DNA of 64,000 nucleotides, taken from Bradyrhizobium lablabi (lineage in GTDB: Bacteria > Pseudomonadota > Alphaproteobacteria > Rhizobiales > Xanthobacteraceae). Each line of letters begins with the position of its first letter. The stretch's first letter is position 1. Shown piece after piece: positions 45,701-55,366 of the stretch. The stretch lies in the NCBI RefSeq assembly GCF_018131005.1, contig NZ_JAFCJK010000002.1, forward strand, positions 62,001 to 126,000. Direction: 5' to 3'. The position numbers and the translations under genes are program-made. Below the pieces are notes generated by a model. The model had not been told where the DNA came from and did no database searches. It was given only the letters and a program-made list of their open reading frames with translations.

Positions 45701-48700
45701 GTCGGCGCCGGCGCCGCCGTTCAGGTTGTCGTTACCGATGCCGCCGTTCAGCGTGTCGACGTCGTCGCCGCCGTTCATCGCATCGTTGCCGTCGCCGCCG
45801 TTCAGCGTGTCGTTGCCGAGCCCACCGTTGAGCGTGTCGTTGCCGGCCAGGCCGCTCAGCGTGTCGGCCAGGTCGCCGCCGGTGATGACGTTGGCCTCGG
45901 CATTGCCGGTGCCGACGAACTGGTCGGCGTCGGCGCCGAGGTAGGTCAGGTTCTCGACGTTGGCCATGTTGGCGATGGAGAGCTCGGCCAGGAAGGTCTC
46001 GACCGTGTCGGTGCCTTCGCCGAGGGCCTCGATCGCGACGTCGAGCAGATCGTCGATGCCGTAGGTGTCGTTGCCGGCGCCGCCGACCATAGTGTCGGCA
46101 CCGATCGCACCTGCGAAGTCGTCGTTGGTGCCGTTGAGCCGGGTGTCGAGTTCGTCGTTGCCCGCGTCACCGACCAGGAGGTCGTCGCCGAGCCCGCCGA
46201 CGAGATCGTCGTTGCCAGTGCCGCCGAAGATCAGGTCGTTGAGACCGCCGCCGGTGATGACGTCGTTGACGCTCTGCTCGCCGACGACGAAGTTGGCCCG
46301 GGCGTTCGCGACCGCATCCGTCGACAAGTTCACGCCGCCGGTATTCCGGTTGGCCGGATCGAAGCGGCTGATGAAGTAGTCTTCGGCTCCGAGCGCATAA
46401 CCGGCGAAGGTGGCGCCGTTGAAGTTGATGCGCTCGACGCCGGTCTCGGCGTTGGCCGGATTGGCGCCGGTGAAGTGGCCCGCCACGGTGATGGACTGGG
46501 CGACCGAGGTCGTCTGTCCGGTCGGCAGGCTGTAGTTGATCACCAGGTCGCCGGTCTGGGTGGCGTCGTTGCTGTCGAAGGCGTTCAACGCCGTGATCGT
46601 CGGCACCGGAAGCAGCGTCACCGGGTCGATGATCGGCTGGCCGGCAGCATCGACGGCGTTCGGAGCCTGGATCGAAATCCGGTCCGCCGTGCCGCCGCTG
46701 GCCAACTCGTTGATGACGTCAACGCCGTCGCCGACGCTGAACGCGTAGGTGTCGTTGCCGGTGCCGCCGTTCAACGTTTCGGGGCTGGTCCCGAAGGTAA
46801 CGACGAGATTGTCGATGGTGACGACGTCGGTGCCGCCGTTATTGGCGGTGCCGCCGCTGTTGTTGTTGGTGCCGGCGACCTGGAAGCGGATCGCCGAGTT
46901 GGCGGAGAGAGCCCCGGTCAACGCGACATTGGCCCGCGGCTGATTGGTGCCGGTGGCGCTGTCGATGGTCGGCCCGACCTGGACGAAGTCGACCCCGTTG
47001 GCGGCGAACCAGACGGTGACGGTTTCTCCCGCGTCGAAGCTGTTCTCGTCGTAATCGAAGGAAAGCGTGGCCGTGGTCGCCCCTGCGAGGTTGATGGTGC
47101 GGGTGATGCTTGCGCCATTGCCGTTGTCGAACAGCCGCAGCGAGTTGTCGCCGTCGTCGATGGTGATCTGCCCCTGGCTCGCGGGGTTGGCGCCGCCATT
47201 GTCGCCGTCCTCGACCCACGGCGTCGACCACAACGCCGTTCCGTTCGAGTTGCCGAGCGCCGTAGTGTTGAAGTCGTCGGCATAGGTTGCGCTGGTCGGG
47301 GCGCCGCTCGCGCCGCCGACGAGGATGTCATTGCCCGCGCCGCCGTTGAGAACGTCGTTGGACGCCAGTCCGACGATCAATTCGTCGATCGCCGTCCCGT
47401 TCAGCACGTCCGGATTCGGCGTGCCGACGATGATCCCGAGCGTGCCGTCGGTGAACTGCAGCCGCTCGATGTTGCGGAGCAGGTCGGTGCCATCGAGCGG
47501 GTCGAGGCCGCCGGTGTTGGAGACCACGAGGGTGCCGTCGGCACGCGCGGAGAACGAGTAGTTTGCGCGAACGTCGGAGTAGACCGCGGTGTCGATGTCC
47601 GGCGTGTTGTCGCCGGTGGAGACGATGTCGCGGACGATCTTGAGCTGGCCGGGGTTGATCTGGCCGGCGAACACCTTCTGGACCAGCGTCGTCATGCTGT
47701 CGTGGAACTCGACCGGCTCGCCGGTCGGCCCGTTTTCGTCGAAGCCCGACATCACGGCGATGCGGACCCGCAGCCAGCGGTCGCCGTCGATGATGTCGTC
47801 GCCGCCGCGGCCCTCGATGGTGTCAGAGCCGTCCCCGCCGAGCAGGATGTTGCCGCCGACGAAGCGGCCCTGGGCGTCGAACGATTCCGCTCCCGCGCCG
47901 GCCAGCAGGGCCTGCAGCCCCGCGATGAGGGCGAGGCCCTCGCCGTCGAGCGCGCTGCCGCGGAAGCCTTCCGTGGGCATGTCGGCCGCGGTCACGTCAG
48001 AACCGCGGATGACGTCGCCCTGCTTCGAACCCGACGCGCCCTCGACCTGGGTGAAGCTGTCGAGCGCCGCATCGGCCGGGAGCACCGGGATGCCGGGCAG
48101 GATCTGGGTGTTGAGGTCGACGGTGACCGAAAACTTCATGGCGTCGTAGGTGGTCCAGTCGAAGCCGGACATGCCGTCGAACTTGCCGCGGCCGAGACTG
48201 CCGAACCAGATGTCGTCGCCGCCCTCGCCGATGAACTCGTCGAAGCCGCCGTCGCCGTGGAACACGTCGTGTCCCTTGACGGCGTCGAGCTGGAACTGGT
48301 CGTCGAAGTTGTCGCCGACCGCGCCGGTCCAGGCGCCGATCTCGATCCAGTCGTCGCCTTCGCCGCCGAGTGTCTGCTCGGTGGTTTTGCTGCCGTAGAC
48401 GAAGTCGTTGCCGACCCCGCCGAAGGCTTCGTCCAGACCGTCCGCGCCGAGCACGAGGAAGTCGTTGCCCTCGTCGGCGACCACCAGGTCGACACCCTGG
48501 CCGGCGTTGACCGCGTCGTGGCCGCGGCCGGTGCGCATGATGTCGTCGCCGAACAGGTCGGTGATGATGTCGTCGCCGTCGCCGCCGATGTACTGGTCGT
48601 TTCCGGCGCCGCCCTCCATGCGATCGTTGCCGCCGTCGCCGTAGAGGGTGTCGTCGCCCTCGCTGGCAATGATGGTGTCGGCCTCATCGGTGCCGCCCAG

Positions 48701-51685
48701 CAGAACGTGGTCGGTGCCGGTGTAGCGCAAATAGTGCGATTCAGCGGCACCGGTCGCCGGATCGTCACGCAGAACGAGCGGGGTGAGGATGGATCCGCCG
48801 ACCGGGTCGGCGCCATCGAGCCCCGGATTCCACTGCTTGGTCTGGTCGACCTCGAGGATGAGGCCGGGCGTGGAGAACACGTCCGAGGGCAGATGGCCGG
48901 CGTCGGCATTGAGGCCGATCACCTTGGCGAAGGTGTTGTTCTCCATTTCGGAGAGCAGATGCAGCCCGTCGAGCCGCTGCAGATAGTAGAAGCGGTCGCC
49001 GTCCTGGAGCTTCTCGAGCTGGACCTCGAACACGAAATTGAAGGTCGAGCCCAGCATGCCGCCGAACGGCATGACCTTTTCGGCGAGACCGCCGATCCAG
49101 AGATCGACGTTGTCGAGGCCGCCCAACGAGCCGCCGAGGTAGGCGCCGGTGGCGTTGAGGAAGTCGAGGCGGTCGGTCGGCACCGCAAGACCGGCGAACG
49201 ACTGGCCGAAGATCAGGGTCATCGCGGCGTCGCGCTTGCCCTCGACCGTGGTCTGCCCGGTGATCAGCGGGTGCGTGCCGTAGGCTGCGACGAAATTGAT
49301 GATCGAAGCCTCGTTCTTGAGGTGGCTTGCGAAGTCGGTCCAGCTCGCATAGGGACGCAGTTCCTCGGCGTGGCTAGAGGCCTCGAAGAACTCGCGGCGC
49401 GCGGCGTTCAATGACGGCACGCCGGCATCTCGCCCGCGGGCCAGGTTGATGGTGGCCAGATCGAGCGGCAGGCCGAGCAGGTTGTTGCGGAGCGCGCTGG
49501 TGACGAACTCGTCGATCTCGTTGCCGACCTGTCGGGTCATGCCGCGGATGATGTTGCCGGCCGCGACGCTGTCGGGGACGGTGTGGGCGACGCCGGTGGC
49601 GTCGGAGTCGAACTCGACCGGATTGAGGAAGGCCTGGATGAGCCCGATCTGGTCGTTGGTGAAGGACGGGTCGAGCCGGTCGATCGTCTCGGTCAGCATC
49701 GAGTGGCCGAAGCGGTAGACCACGTGGGCGAACTCGGCGACGATGCTCGGGTTGATGTCCGCGTGGTAGCCGTCCGGCACGACGAAGAAGTCGATGTTGG
49801 GCTGCACCTTGCGGGCGAAATCCTCGAACACAAGATGCTGGTACTGCATCTCGGTGCCGAACTTGGCGGCCTGGAACAGGCGTTCGCCGTCCCAGTTCAG
49901 CGTGCCGGCGAAGGCGTGGATCCCGGCCACGTCAGCCGGGATGGCATCCACCTGCGCCTGCGTCAGAGGGACGTCCAGCCACTCGTTGATGAAAGCCATG
50001 TCCTTGGTGCCGAGCACGATTTCCTTGGTGTGCTCGACCAGGCGGTTGTGCTCGGAGTGGAAGATGTGGTGGACGGCGGTCAGGCCGATGTTTTCGTTGG
50101 CGCGGCCGTCGCCGGCGATGAAGTGGGCGTCCAACAGTTCGTTGTCGTAGACCGCCAGGCCGTTGCCCGGGTTGGCCAGTCCGATTTCGATGTCGCCGTC
50201 GGCGAGCCCGTTTGGCACCGCGTCGTGGGCGATGTCGGCCAGGAAGGCGGCGTTGATGCGGAGCGCCGCGGCGGGAACGGTGATGGGAGCGACCGAGGTG
50301 CCGGAGACGACGATGTCGTCCGCGGTGTTCGGAATGCCGTCGGCGCCGATGCCGGTGATGATCTGGGCGAAGCCCTGGGCATTGGGAATGAAGTTGCCGT
50401 ACACGTCGGTGCGGAGCAGCGGTACCGCGCCGACGTCCTGGTCGGTCAACAGGATGCCGAGCATCTTCGCCTGTTCCTTGACCTCGCCCCAGGTGGCCAT
50501 GCCGCCGGCGCCGGCGCCGCTTCCGTCAGGATTGGCGCCGCGGCCCTCGATCAGCTTGCCGGTGGCGTGCGGGACGCCGTTGGCGTCGAGCGCATACTGG
50601 CGCAGGAACACCTGATGAGAGGCGTGCGAGGTGTAGGTCTGGTTCTGGTCGACGAACGGGGTCGTGGTGTTGACGGGACGGATGTCGTCCGCCGTGCCGA
50701 ATACGTTGTCGGCGCCGGGCGAAACGGTGGCGCGGGTCAGCACCATGAAGTTGGTCGGGCTGCCCGGCACGTAGAGCGGATCGTCCGGCTGAAGCGGCAC
50801 GAACACAGTGCCGCTGCCGCCCTTGTTGACGAGGTCCAGGCCGTGATCGAAGAACTGGCCGAACAGCGTGAACCAGGAGTTGAACGGGGCCGAGAGGCCG
50901 ACGTCCGGGGAGACGTTGACGATCTGGACGTTGTCGCCGTCCATCGCGAGCCCGAACGGCTCGAGGGCGGCGTCGCGGACCCCGCGCGCGGCCGCCAGGT
51001 CGGCCAGCGTTAGGGCGTGCGCCGACGTCGCTGTGGCCAGGGCGTCGAGCGCCGCCTGCTCGGCGGGGCTCGGCGGGGTGACGTCGTCGCCATCGCTGAG
51101 CACGTTGGCGGCGGCCTTGGCGTTCTGCATCACCACGCGAGCCTGATACTCGGCGTCGAGCGCGGGCTTGAAGGCGGCGTAGATGTCCTGCACCAGGGCG
51201 ACGTTGGCCAGGCTGGCCTCGACGACGCCGCCGGTCTGCAGGCCCTTGATGATCGCGGCCGGGTTGGCGAGCGTCTGGTCGACGATCAGGTTGGAGATGG
51301 TGCGAAGGGTGGAGTCGAACACCATCGAACCGGGATTGTTGGACGGCGCGTACGAGGTCGGTACGGCGGGCGCGCCCGGCGGCAGGAAGTTCGCCGGCAC
51401 GTTCTGCCCGGCCCTGAAGGTCGGATCCAGCAGTTCGGGGAACTGCTGGTCGGCGGCGCCCCACTTCTCCTGGCCGGGGAGCAGGTTGTTGTAGGTGCCG
51501 TCGACGGTGCGCAGACCGACGCTGAGGTTGTAGGACGGAACGGAGCCGGCCTGACCGGCCGCGCCCACGCCGTAGAGCGGCGCGGCGTTCGGATCGAGCG
51601 GGTTGGCGATGTAGGCGGCGTGCTTCTCCGCGACCTTGATCTGCGCAAGAATGAAATCGAGATCGCTTCTGATATAGGCAACCAT
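42725..51685 (-). CDS. Giant secreted RTX protein with animal-type heme peroxidase domain (peroxicin-like)
   Basis: A 2986-residue predicted type I secretion substrate. The ATG at 51685 ([15 protein letters not shown]) has GGTGAGG 5 nt upstream; a longer open frame above it is not protein-like. Residues about 100-900 form a peroxidase-cyclooxygenase superfamily domain: distal Asp-His in [11 protein letters not shown] (about 280), Arg and Glu of [13 protein letters not shown] (about 530), HSEHNR, proximal His in YRFGHSML (about 658) and [13 protein letters not shown] (about 750). Blocks of GGxGxDxxx calcium-binding repeats follow (about 990-1180, 1425-1465, 1800-2120, 2220-2270, 2695-2810), interrupted by two related jelly-roll-like modules (about 1467-1630 and 2278-2425). 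The C-terminus resembles serralysin-type secretion domains ([12 protein letters not shown] ... [15 protein letters not shown]). There is no N-terminal signal peptide. It is first in the secretion operon. Confidence 0.93.
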   Translation of the reverse strand: MVAYIRSDLDFILAQIKVAEKHAAYIANPLDPNAAPLYGVGAAGQAGSVPSYNLSVGLRTVDGTYNNLLPGQEKWGAADQQFPELLDPTFRAGQNVPANFLPPGAPAVPTSYAPSNNPGSMVFDSTLRTISNLIVDQTLANPAAIIKGLQTGGVVEASLANVALVQDIYAAFKPALDAEYQARVVMQNAKAAANVLSDGDDVTPPSPAEQAALDALATATSAHALTLADLAAARGVRDAALEPFGLAMDGDNVQIVNVSPDVGLSAPFNSWFTLFGQFFDHGLDLVNKGGSGTVFVPLQPDDPLYVPGSPTNFMVLTRATVSPGADNVFGTADDIRPVNTTTPFVDQNQTYTSHASHQVFLRQYALDANGVPHATGKLIEGRGANPDGSGAGAGGMATWGEVKEQAKMLGILLTDQDVGAVPLLRTDVYGNFIPNAQGFAQIITGIGADGIPNTADDIVVSGTSVAPITVPAAALRINAAFLADIAHDAVPNGLADGDIEIGLANPGNGLAVYDNELLDAHFIAGDGRANENIGLTAVHHIFHSEHNRLVEHTKEIVLGTKDMAFINEWLDVPLTQAQVDAIPADVAGIHAFAGTLNWDGERLFQAAKFGTEMQYQHLVFEDFARKVQPNIDFFVVPDGYHADINPSIVAEFAHVVYRFGHSMLTETIDRLDPSFTNDQIGLIQAFLNPVEFDSDATGVAHTVPDSVAAGNIIRGMTRQVGNEIDEFVTSALRNNLLGLPLDLATINLARGRDAGVPSLNAARREFFEASSHAEELRPYASWTDFASHLKNEASIINFVAAYGTHPLITGQTTVEGKRDAAMTLIFGQSFAGLAVPTDRLDFLNATGAYLGGSLGGLDNVDLWIGGLAEKVMPFGGMLGSTFNFVFEVQLEKLQDGDRFYYLQRLDGLHLLSEMENNTFAKVIGLNADAGHLPSDVFSTPGLILEVDQTKQWNPGLDGADPVGGSILTPLVLRDDPATGAAESHYLRYTGTDHVLLGGTDEADTIIASEGDDTLYGDGGNDRMEGGAGNDQYIGGDGDDIITDLFGDDIMRTGRGHDAVNAGQGVDLVVADEGNDFLVLGADGLDEAFGGVGNDFVYGSKTTEQTLGGEGDDWIEIGAWTGAVGDNFDDQFQLDAVKGHDVFHGDGGFDEFIGEGGDDIWFGSLGRGKFDGMSGFDWTTYDAMKFSVTVDLNTQILPGIPVLPADAALDSFTQVEGASGSKQGDVIRGSDVTAADMPTEGFRGSALDGEGLALIAGLQALLAGAGAESFDAQGRFVGGNILLGGDGSDTIEGRGGDDIIDGDRWLRVRIAVMSGFDENGPTGEPVEFHDSMTTLVQKVFAGQINPGQLKIVRDIVSTGDNTPDIDTAVYSDVRANYSFSARADGTLVVSNTGGLDPLDGTDLLRNIERLQFTDGTLGIIVGTPNPDVLNGTAIDELIVGLASNDVLNGGAGNDILVGGASGAPTSATYADDFNTTALGNSNGTALWSTPWVEDGDNGGANPASQGQITIDDGDNSLRLFDNGNGASITRTINLAGATTATLSFDYDENSFDAGETVTVWFAANGVDFVQVGPTIDSATGTNQPRANVALTGALSANSAIRFQVAGTNNNSGGTANNGGTDVVTIDNLVVTFGTSPETLNGGTGNDTYAFSVGDGVDVINELASGGTADRISIQAPNAVDAAGQPIIDPVTLLPVPTITALNAFDSNDATQTGDLVINYSLPTGQTTSVAQSITVAGHFTGANPANAETGVERINFNGATFAGYALGAEDYFISRFDPANRNTGGVNLSTDAVANARANFVVGEQSVNDVITGGGLNDLIFGGTGNDDLVGGLGDDLLVGDAGNDELDTRLNGTNDDFAGAIGADTMVGGAGNDTYGIDDLLDVAIEALGEGTDTVETFLAELSIANMANVENLTYLGADADQFVGTGNAEANVITGGDLADTLSGLAGNDTLNGGLGNDTLNGGDGNDAMNGGDDVDTLNGGIGNDNLNGGAGADIMAGGADNDTYVVDDAGDVVTELALGGTDTVQSSISYTLGAEFENLTLTGGDINGTGNALANAITGSGGNNQIFGGGGDDAINGGNGTDLIDGGTGNDQLNGGGGNDTIVGGAGNDAITVTDGNDVILYNAAGFDADTIVGFDSNPNGGGQDLINLSALGITSANLATRVVATQVGANVVLNVRDAALATIGSIQVNNTTVAALDATDYILAAAAPTLTINGTDTSQTLTGTGAAETINANGGNDIVNAGGGNDVVNGGEGADTLNGDDGSDTLSGGAGSNSGAYADNFGTASYLNSDGTVAFASGWTETGAGEATSSTGGDIQISGGRLQFAAGIDGDEIIQRSINLAGATAASLSFSYEGDDLDAGEQVAVEALNGATWQLLGTLGGDTNGTVNFTAPLNAAHSAIRFRAIGNFETGENFFVDNFAVNFTAPGLNAGVDTVNGGGGDDTIIWNANAAAPTDGRDIVNGGTEGVAGDTFVINGNASSEWYRIYTKAAAATAGFASAAATEIVITRGVGELGPQVVIAELSEIEEIRINGIDPSGTGGGAGAGDTFQVIGDFTPTSLRLNTITIDGDAGDDTIDISALTSAHRIVFKSNGGNDTIIGALQAEDVIELPAGADPATYHLVENQDGTKTISNGTHSVTFSGVVPPQFQTEEPDGDEDENETPHDDCDDEETPTTGGEGEETPATGVVRTGTPQADTLVGTEGDDTIVALAGDDIAAGNAGADAISAGEGADFVTGGSGRDVIFAGTGDDHVFAGADADIVYGDDGADRIFGDQGNDLINAGFGDDTVFGGAGDDLIVADINDGNDAYFGDEGTGGSGIDTLDMSVASASVTVNLGSGSLANGSASSSQTGNDTLWGIENVTTGSGADVIVAGTAANVMNGGLGDDTFRFNSVEAANGDTIVGFEPGDRIDLSGIDANYAADGNQSFTLVSDAAFTAAGQLAVSYATHDGQEFTVIQGNVDGNNAADFKIEIAGHQNLGSNVTL

Positions 51686-51803
51686 GACGCCCTCACCTGC
51701 TACGCCCTGCCGTCGGCGGGCTGCTGAAATTCTTGCCGGGCCGTCCGAACCGGATGACCCCTTATGCGCGCAGGCTAGTTTTTTCCTGGGATGACGGGCG
51801 AGG

Positions 51804-51879
51804 GTCCAAGGTCGGACGACGTGGCCGGACTGAGGTCGGACGGCTTCCCGGACCATGGTCGTAGGACCAAGGTCGGATC
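51804..51879. repeat. Short direct repeats around AAGGTCGGA upstream of the giant gene
   Basis: Three related units: GTCCAAGGTCGGA (51804-51816), TGAGGTCGGACGG (51831-51843) and GACCAAGGTCGGATC (51865-51879), plus a 10-bp palindrome GACCATGGTC at 51851-51860. They lie 119-195 bp upstream of the giant gene's start, between it and the IS1 fragment. They may be regulator binding sites or debris at an insertion junction. Confidence 0.4.
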
Positions 51880-51882
51880 ACG

Positions 51883-52470
51883 GGCGTTTCGTTCAACACC
51901 GTCGCCAAGCTCTTGATCGACGCTGGTAACGCCTGCGCGGCCTTCCATGACGAGACAGTGCACGGCATTACCGCCAAGTCGATCCGGGCGGACGAAATCT
52001 GGTCGTTCAGCTATGCCAAGCAGAAGAACGTCAAGTTCGCCAAGGCCGCCCCAGAAGGCGCTGGCGACGTGTGGACGTGGACGGCAATCGATGCAGATTC
52101 CAAGCTGATCGTTTCCTGGCATGTTGGCGACCGCAGCCAGCACACTGGCATTGCGTTCGTGGGGGACTTGAAGGCCCGGCTTGCCAACCGCGTCCAGCTC
52201 ACCTCGGACGGCCATAAGGCGTATTTGAAGGCCGTGGCGGAAGCGGACTTTGATGCTGACTACGCGATGCTGAACAAGATTTTCGCGACCGATTATGCTG
52301 GCGCTGGCCGCTATAGCCCGCCCAGGTGCATCGGCGCGATCAAGATGGGTAACCCCGATCCGGACCTGATCAACACGTCCTTTGCCGAGCACCAGAATCT
52401 CACCATGCGCATGTCAATGCGCCGGTTCACTCGCCTGAGCATGGCTGCTCCGACCAATGTCGCGACGTGA
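51883..52470 (+). pseudogene. IS1-family transposase fragment
   Basis: The frame carries the IS1-type DDE catalytic region (DEIWSFSYAKQKNVK, then WTWTAIDADSKLIVSWHVG, LTSDGHKAYL and NTSFAEHQNLTMRM). The N-terminal helix-turn-helix part is cut: similarity begins at GVSFNTVAKLLIDAG with no plausible start codon before it. The C-terminus diverges after MRRFTRLS, where the family normally continues. No terminal inverted repeats were found. It is an inactive remnant between the secretion locus and the accessory genes. Confidence 0.85.
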
Positions 52471-52541
52471 AGATTCTTCTTGCCAACCCGGAGCCGTCCA
52501 CACATGACCCGAAGCCGACGTTGACCGGTTAGGCGTGAATC

Positions 52542-53105
52542 TCACGACTCCGGGATCGGCACATCGAACGTGTTGAGGGTGACCGACACCATGCAATAGA
52601 GTCCGATAAGATAGGACAACTCCGCAGCGCCGTGTTCGCCGAATTGCTCCACCGCGGCTCTATAGGTCAACTCCGGCAATACTCCGCCTGATACGAGCGC
52701 CGATGCGAAGTCATAGGCAACGGCTTCTTGTTTTGTGAGATCGACTGGACGCTGGCCCGCTACGATGGTCGCGAGCTTTTCGTCGGATAAGCCTTTCCTC
52801 TCGGCTACGATGACGTGGGCGTAAAGTTCGTATGCGGATCTGAAATGCGCTCCCGTCACTAGGATCGCGACCTCCCTGACCGCTGGCGGTAAACTCGGGT
52901 TGAACGCCATCGCCTTGGTCAATTCCCAAACAGGTTTGCCGAACTTGGGCTCTCGTAGCCAAGGATTCCAGGGGCCTAATAACGTGCCATCATCGCGGAT
53001 GTTCACGAATCCCTGGAAGCTCTTGGCTATTCCCTCCTTCATGTCGGCTGCCAAGACCTTCTGTTCATCGCTGAGCCTATCGGGCGGAATGAGGGGCAAT
53101 CGCAT
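52542..53105 (-). CDS. Carboxymuconolactone decarboxylase-family protein
   Basis: A 187-residue all-helical protein of the AhpD/CMD fold. The ATG at 53105 has GGAG about 9 nt upstream and is preferred to a GTG five codons earlier. The segment SAYELYAHVIVAERKGLSDE corresponds to the active-site helix; the Glu and His of this motif are present but the CxxC cysteines of AhpD-type peroxidases are absent. It is therefore unlikely to be a thiol peroxidase and more like CMD-type decarboxylases or uncharacterised relatives. It stands alone between an IS1 fragment and a gene remnant. Confidence 0.85.
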   Translation of the reverse strand: MRLPLIPPDRLSDEQKVLAADMKEGIAKSFQGFVNIRDDGTLLGPWNPWLREPKFGKPVWELTKAMAFNPSLPPAVREVAILVTGAHFRSAYELYAHVIVAERKGLSDEKLATIVAGQRPVDLTKQEAVAYDFASALVSGGVLPELTYRAAVEQFGEHGAAELSYLIGLYCMVSVTLNTFDVPIPES

Positions 53106-53250
53106 CGCTCTGTTCTCCACTTCGGAACCGTTTGATCGGATAAGTTACAATTTGCGCCCAATCGAACGCTCTAAGTTCAACTAAGCCGCTGCCTTAGAGT
53201 TAAATAGTCAGTGCTATGGACTTACTTTTCGTCGGAAGGCGCGCTGGCCC

Positions 53251-53538
53251 TTGTCGGCGAACGCTAGACTCGGTGGAGTGCGCAAGGCTATCCGCGCGCA
53301 TCGCTACGAGGAAGCGTTGCTTTGGGCTGAAAAAGCGCTACGCGACCAGCCGAACGCCCCTGACGCAGCGATGGCGGTCGCGCTAGGTAGCGCGTTGGTT
53401 GGCGACCTCGAAAAAGCGAAGCGCGCGATGAAGCGTGTGCTTGAGATCGCACCAGGCCGGCGCGTCTCCACAGTCGTGGGTCCGGGACGTCATGGTCGAT
53501 TTACGGATGCAATGCGAAAGGCGGGAATGCCCGAATGA
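53251..53538 (+). pseudogene. TPR-containing C-terminal gene fragment
   Basis: A 95-residue frame starting only at TTG with no clear ribosome binding site. It has one and a half tetratricopeptide-like repeats (ALLWAEKALRDQPNAPDA ... GDLEKAKRAMKRVLEIAP) and ends MRKAGMPE. This combination resembles, from memory, the C-terminal end of class III adenylate cyclase/TPR proteins of Bradyrhizobium. The catalytic part is missing. It is probably a relic. Confidence 0.45.
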
Positions 53539-53855
53539 ACTCCCGGCCGGCTAGCAGCGATCGTCGCCGCGGACGTCAGGGCTCTCGTCGATCACCGGCC
53601 GTTAAATAGCCGCTTAAGCCTGGCGGTCGAGCAAATCTTTGCCTGCAGTGCACGAGTCTGGAAGTGGCCCGAAGCGTCCCTCGACGATGTCCGCTCAAAT
53701 GTCGGGCATTCGGGGTGAAGCAGAAATGTTCTGCCCGATCGGAGCATCGCCGGTTTTGGCCCAACTGAGACATTGGCCGCCGAGATTCTCTGTGATGCAC
53801 AACGCGGCCCTACAACGGTGTGGTAGGGTGCAATCCTCGGACTGAGGGAGCACGC
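53539..53855. other. Intergenic region with a dispersed repeat copy
   Basis: A 317-base interval between the TPR fragment and the first ABC_sub_bind gene. It contains one copy of the dispersed repeat (53690-53785) and otherwise no recognised gene or structure. Confidence 0.5.
53690..53785. repeat. Dispersed intergenic repeat, copy 1
   Basis: The block with CGGGGTGAAGCAGAAATG, GAGCATCGCCGGTTTTGGC and CCAACTGAGACATTGGCC closely matches the copy at 59300-59375. Short frames across such copies read MSxLGQ(N/K/Q)R-like peptides on the minus strand and are not genes. Confidence 0.6.
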
Positions 53856-54851
53856 GTGAGGCGACGGGAGTTCATTGCGCTAGTTGGTAGCACCGGAGCC
53901 ATGACATATTGGCCGCGCTTGTCGCGAGCCCAGCGCACAGAGCCGGTGCGCCGCGTCGGCGTGCTCATGAACTTGGCCGCGGATGATTTAGAAGCCCGCG
54001 CTCGGATTTCTGCGTTACAACGAAGCCTTCATGAGCTGGGTTGGTTTGAGCTGCGGAACATCGCTTTCGAGATCAAGTATGCAGACGGGAGGATTGACAT
54101 TTTACCCCGTCTCGCTTCGGAGCTCGTGGCCGCTAACGTCGACGTCATTGTCGGGGCCGGAACGCCGGCCGTTCGCGCCCTGAAAATGCAAACTAATAGT
54201 GTGCCCATAGTCATCGGCGCTGGTGGTGATCCCGTCGGTGCCGGGCTCGTTTCCAGTTTGGCGCGCCCGGGCGGAAACATCACCGGGTTCAGCTTGCAGT
54301 CAACGGAAGTAGTCAAGAAGCGCCTCCAACTGAGCGGGGAAATAGTTCCCGGCCTTACCCGCCTTGCATTTCTGTGGGATCCCAACAACGCTAGCATCGC
54401 CTTGCAGTTAAAGGAGACGGAGGCTGCAGGGCGCGCAGTAGGCGTCGAAGTCCAGTCAGTCGAAATTACCACTGTCGCTCAAATAGAGGCAGGCATGCTG
54501 GCGGCAGCGAAGGCTCGTGCCGATGCCATTTTCGCGTCAAGTGATGCAATTCAAACAACCCACCGGGCGCATGTCGCCGCCCTTGCCATACAGCACAAGC
54601 TGCCGCTGAGCGCTGAATTCAAGATCGTCGCGAGCGCTGGAGCGTTGTTCACCTACGGGCCGTCTGTTGCTGATCTCTGGCGACGCGCCGGCGGATATGT
54701 GGATCGCATCCTAAAGGGCGAGCAGCCCGGTCAACTGCCCGTGCAGCAGCCTACGACATTCGAGCTCGTGATCAACCTCAGGACCGCGAAGGCGCTCGGC
54801 CTCACCGTACCGCCCACGGTGCTCGCCCGCGCCGACGAGGTGATCGAGTAA
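53856..54851 (+). CDS. ABC transporter substrate-binding protein, ABC_sub_bind (TrpX-like) family, copy 1
   Basis: A 331-residue periplasmic protein. I choose the GTG at 53856, giving MRRREFIALVGSTGAMTYWP, a twin-arginine-like signal (RRREFI) typical of this family; GAGGGAG lies 5 nt upstream. The mature part starts near VRRVGVLMNLAADD and has DVIVGAGTPAVRALK, SLARPGGNITGFS and the C-terminal NLRTAKALGLTVPPTVLARADEVIE. No permease or ATPase gene is adjacent, so it is an orphan. It resembles the second copy at 60679-61674. Confidence 0.9.
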   Translation: MRRREFIALVGSTGAMTYWPRLSRAQRTEPVRRVGVLMNLAADDLEARARISALQRSLHELGWFELRNIAFEIKYADGRIDILPRLASELVAANVDVIVGAGTPAVRALKMQTNSVPIVIGAGGDPVGAGLVSSLARPGGNITGFSLQSTEVVKKRLQLSGEIVPGLTRLAFLWDPNNASIALQLKETEAAGRAVGVEVQSVEITTVAQIEAGMLAAAKARADAIFASSDAIQTTHRAHVAALAIQHKLPLSAEFKIVASAGALFTYGPSVADLWRRAGGYVDRILKGEQPGQLPVQQPTTFELVINLRTAKALGLTVPPTVLARADEVIE

Positions 54852-55366
54852 CAGCCCTTCCGCTCTCATGCGTTGTTGCAGAAGGGCGGGACCGGTTTTG
54901 GCCCCAAGCAGCTCTGTGGGATGTCTGCTATTCCGCCGCTGTCAGAGGATAAGCAGAGATCCGGCGAACGGGCCAAAACTGACGCGATTGACCCACATCG
55001 GACATGGCTCGCAAAGCCAGATCGACAGTATGCTCGAATTGAGCTGGGTGCATAAGGAGCTTGCTCCTTACTGTAATACGCCCTCGATGCATCCTGTGCT
55101 GATGATCAGGATGTGATCGTGTTACGTGTTCGTCATCCGGTCCGACGACTGCTATGCGCCGAGGTTCTGGTAGTAAGCAGGGAGCTGTGCGAGGCCACCA
55201 CCTCGGGCGGCAAGGAACAAAAGCTTGCTCTCGAAACTCGGCTGATGGAAAGCATTCAAGCTGCTCGCGAAAGAACTGTCGGCCGACGGTGGCCGCGATA
55301 CTGCCATAGCAGGGACCCAATCGGGCTCATTCCGCCATCAAGCTGTTGGCCGGTTGACTCGACCAG
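54852..55366. other. Intergenic region with a dispersed repeat copy
   Basis: 515 bases between convergent genes without a believable ORF. The first part carries a repeat copy (54884-55022). The remainder (about 55023-55366) has short frames on both strands that match nothing I recognise and may be decayed mobile DNA. Confidence 0.5.
54884..55022. repeat. Dispersed intergenic repeat, copy 2 (divergent)
   Basis: Contains GGGACCGGTTTTGGCCCCAA, a TGTCTGCTATTCCGCC segment and GACCCACATCGGACATGGC, the same word set as the other copies but rearranged. Confidence 0.45.

Noticed and set aside
38900..46300. CRISPR-like regular short repeats
   Set aside because: The periodic DNA comes from in-frame nonapeptide RTX codons (27-bp period) without spacer-repeat structure.
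42755..49414. A 2219-codon plus-strand open frame opposite the giant RTX gene
   Set aside because: Shadow of the repetitive GGxGxD coding sequence on the minus strand; there is no start signal and no family resemblance.
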